A DNA stretch of 33,069 nt, taken from Bdellovibrio sp. Lineage in GTDB: Bacteria > Bdellovibrionota > Bdellovibrionia > Bdellovibrionales > Bdellovibrionaceae. The notes beneath the pieces were generated by a model that did not search any database, was not told where the DNA came from, and was given only the letters and a program-made list of their open reading frames with translations. The stretch is taken from NCBI GenBank assembly GCA_017745015.1, contig JAGIAF010000001.1, positions 3,818-36,886 of the forward strand, read 5' to 3'. Within the stretch, counting starts at the first letter, position 1. The number at the start of each line of letters is the position of its first letter. The position numbers were made by a program, and so were the translations under genes. Below, piece by piece: positions 32,959 through 33,069 of this stretch.

Positions 32959-33069
32959 CTACTCCTCAGCTTCAGTCTTAGGATCAGTATCAATAAATTC
33001 TTCAAAAACCAGTTCAGATTCAGTTACAAAAGCTGTCTCAACTTCAGTTTCAGCAATCGCTGCCACTTC
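32959..33069 (-). CDS. Acidic 3' end of an upstream gene, probably scpA (partial)
   Basis: On the reverse strand an open frame from the window edge ends EVAAIAETEVETAF, then a tail ending DTDPKTEAEE, and stops with TAG (32961-32959) two bases before the scpB ATG. ScpA is the usual partner encoded immediately upstream of scpB. Only 36 residues are visible and none is diagnostic, so scpA is an inference from position. The acidic tail matches the style of scpB's extensions. Confidence 0.5.
   Translation of the reverse strand, partial: EVAAIAETEVETAFVTESELVFEEFIDTDPKTEAEE

Overview
The window reads as a chromosomal segment of a predatory or gliding bacterium of the Bdellovibrionota, most likely a Bdellovibrio. 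This is inferred from gene content, not from a database match: a complete Agl/Glt-type envelope motor cluster (TolQ/TolR motor genes joined to TPR, AgmX/PglI-type TonB-like, beta-barrel and lipoprotein genes), a GYF_2-PilZ protein, an HTTM membrane protein, many secreted proteins of unknown function and very tight gene packing. The genes look native throughout. I saw no insertion sequence, prophage, CRISPR array, rRNA or tRNA.

Layout. 1-1845 (-) is a Kup potassium transporter whose last few codons lie beyond the left edge. 2045-2194 (+) is a tiny membrane protein that overlaps the 3' end of an NADPH:FMN reductase-like gene on the other strand. 2836-6446 (+) holds a GYF_2-PilZ protein, two envelope proteins (one a probable outer-membrane barrel) and an M14 zinc carboxypeptidase, closed by two tandem hairpin terminators. 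6658-17235 (+) is a ten-gene operon with stop-start overlaps at most junctions: TolQ/ExbB motor, two TolR/ExbD proteins, a 987-residue TPR protein, an 88-residue exported protein, a GltG-like TonB protein, an Ig-like lipoprotein, an outer-membrane barrel, a second TPR protein and a VWA-domain lipoprotein. It ends at a strong terminator.

17326-24538 carries a secreted protein of unknown function (-), a divergent MMPL/RND exporter fused to a LolA-like domain (+), a periplasmic binding protein (-), an MnmC-type methyltransferase (-) and a YhcC-type radical SAM protein (+). After a 493-base regulatory region with an NrdR-box-like palindrome comes the class Ia ribonucleotide reductase pair nrdA-nrdB, with a hairpin element between them. 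A membrane-anchored protein of unknown function overlaps the end of nrdB. The right end, all on (-), has a small lipoprotein and an operon running from the tail of a gene that is probably scpA, through scpB with long acidic extensions, to an HTTM protein and its probable partner.

The strongest leads are (1) the self-contained Agl/Glt-like operon and the attenuator-like leader before it, (2) the exporter-LolA fusion that contains a buried signal peptide preceded by its own Shine-Dalgarno sequence and ATG, and (3) the regulatory elements around nrdAB.
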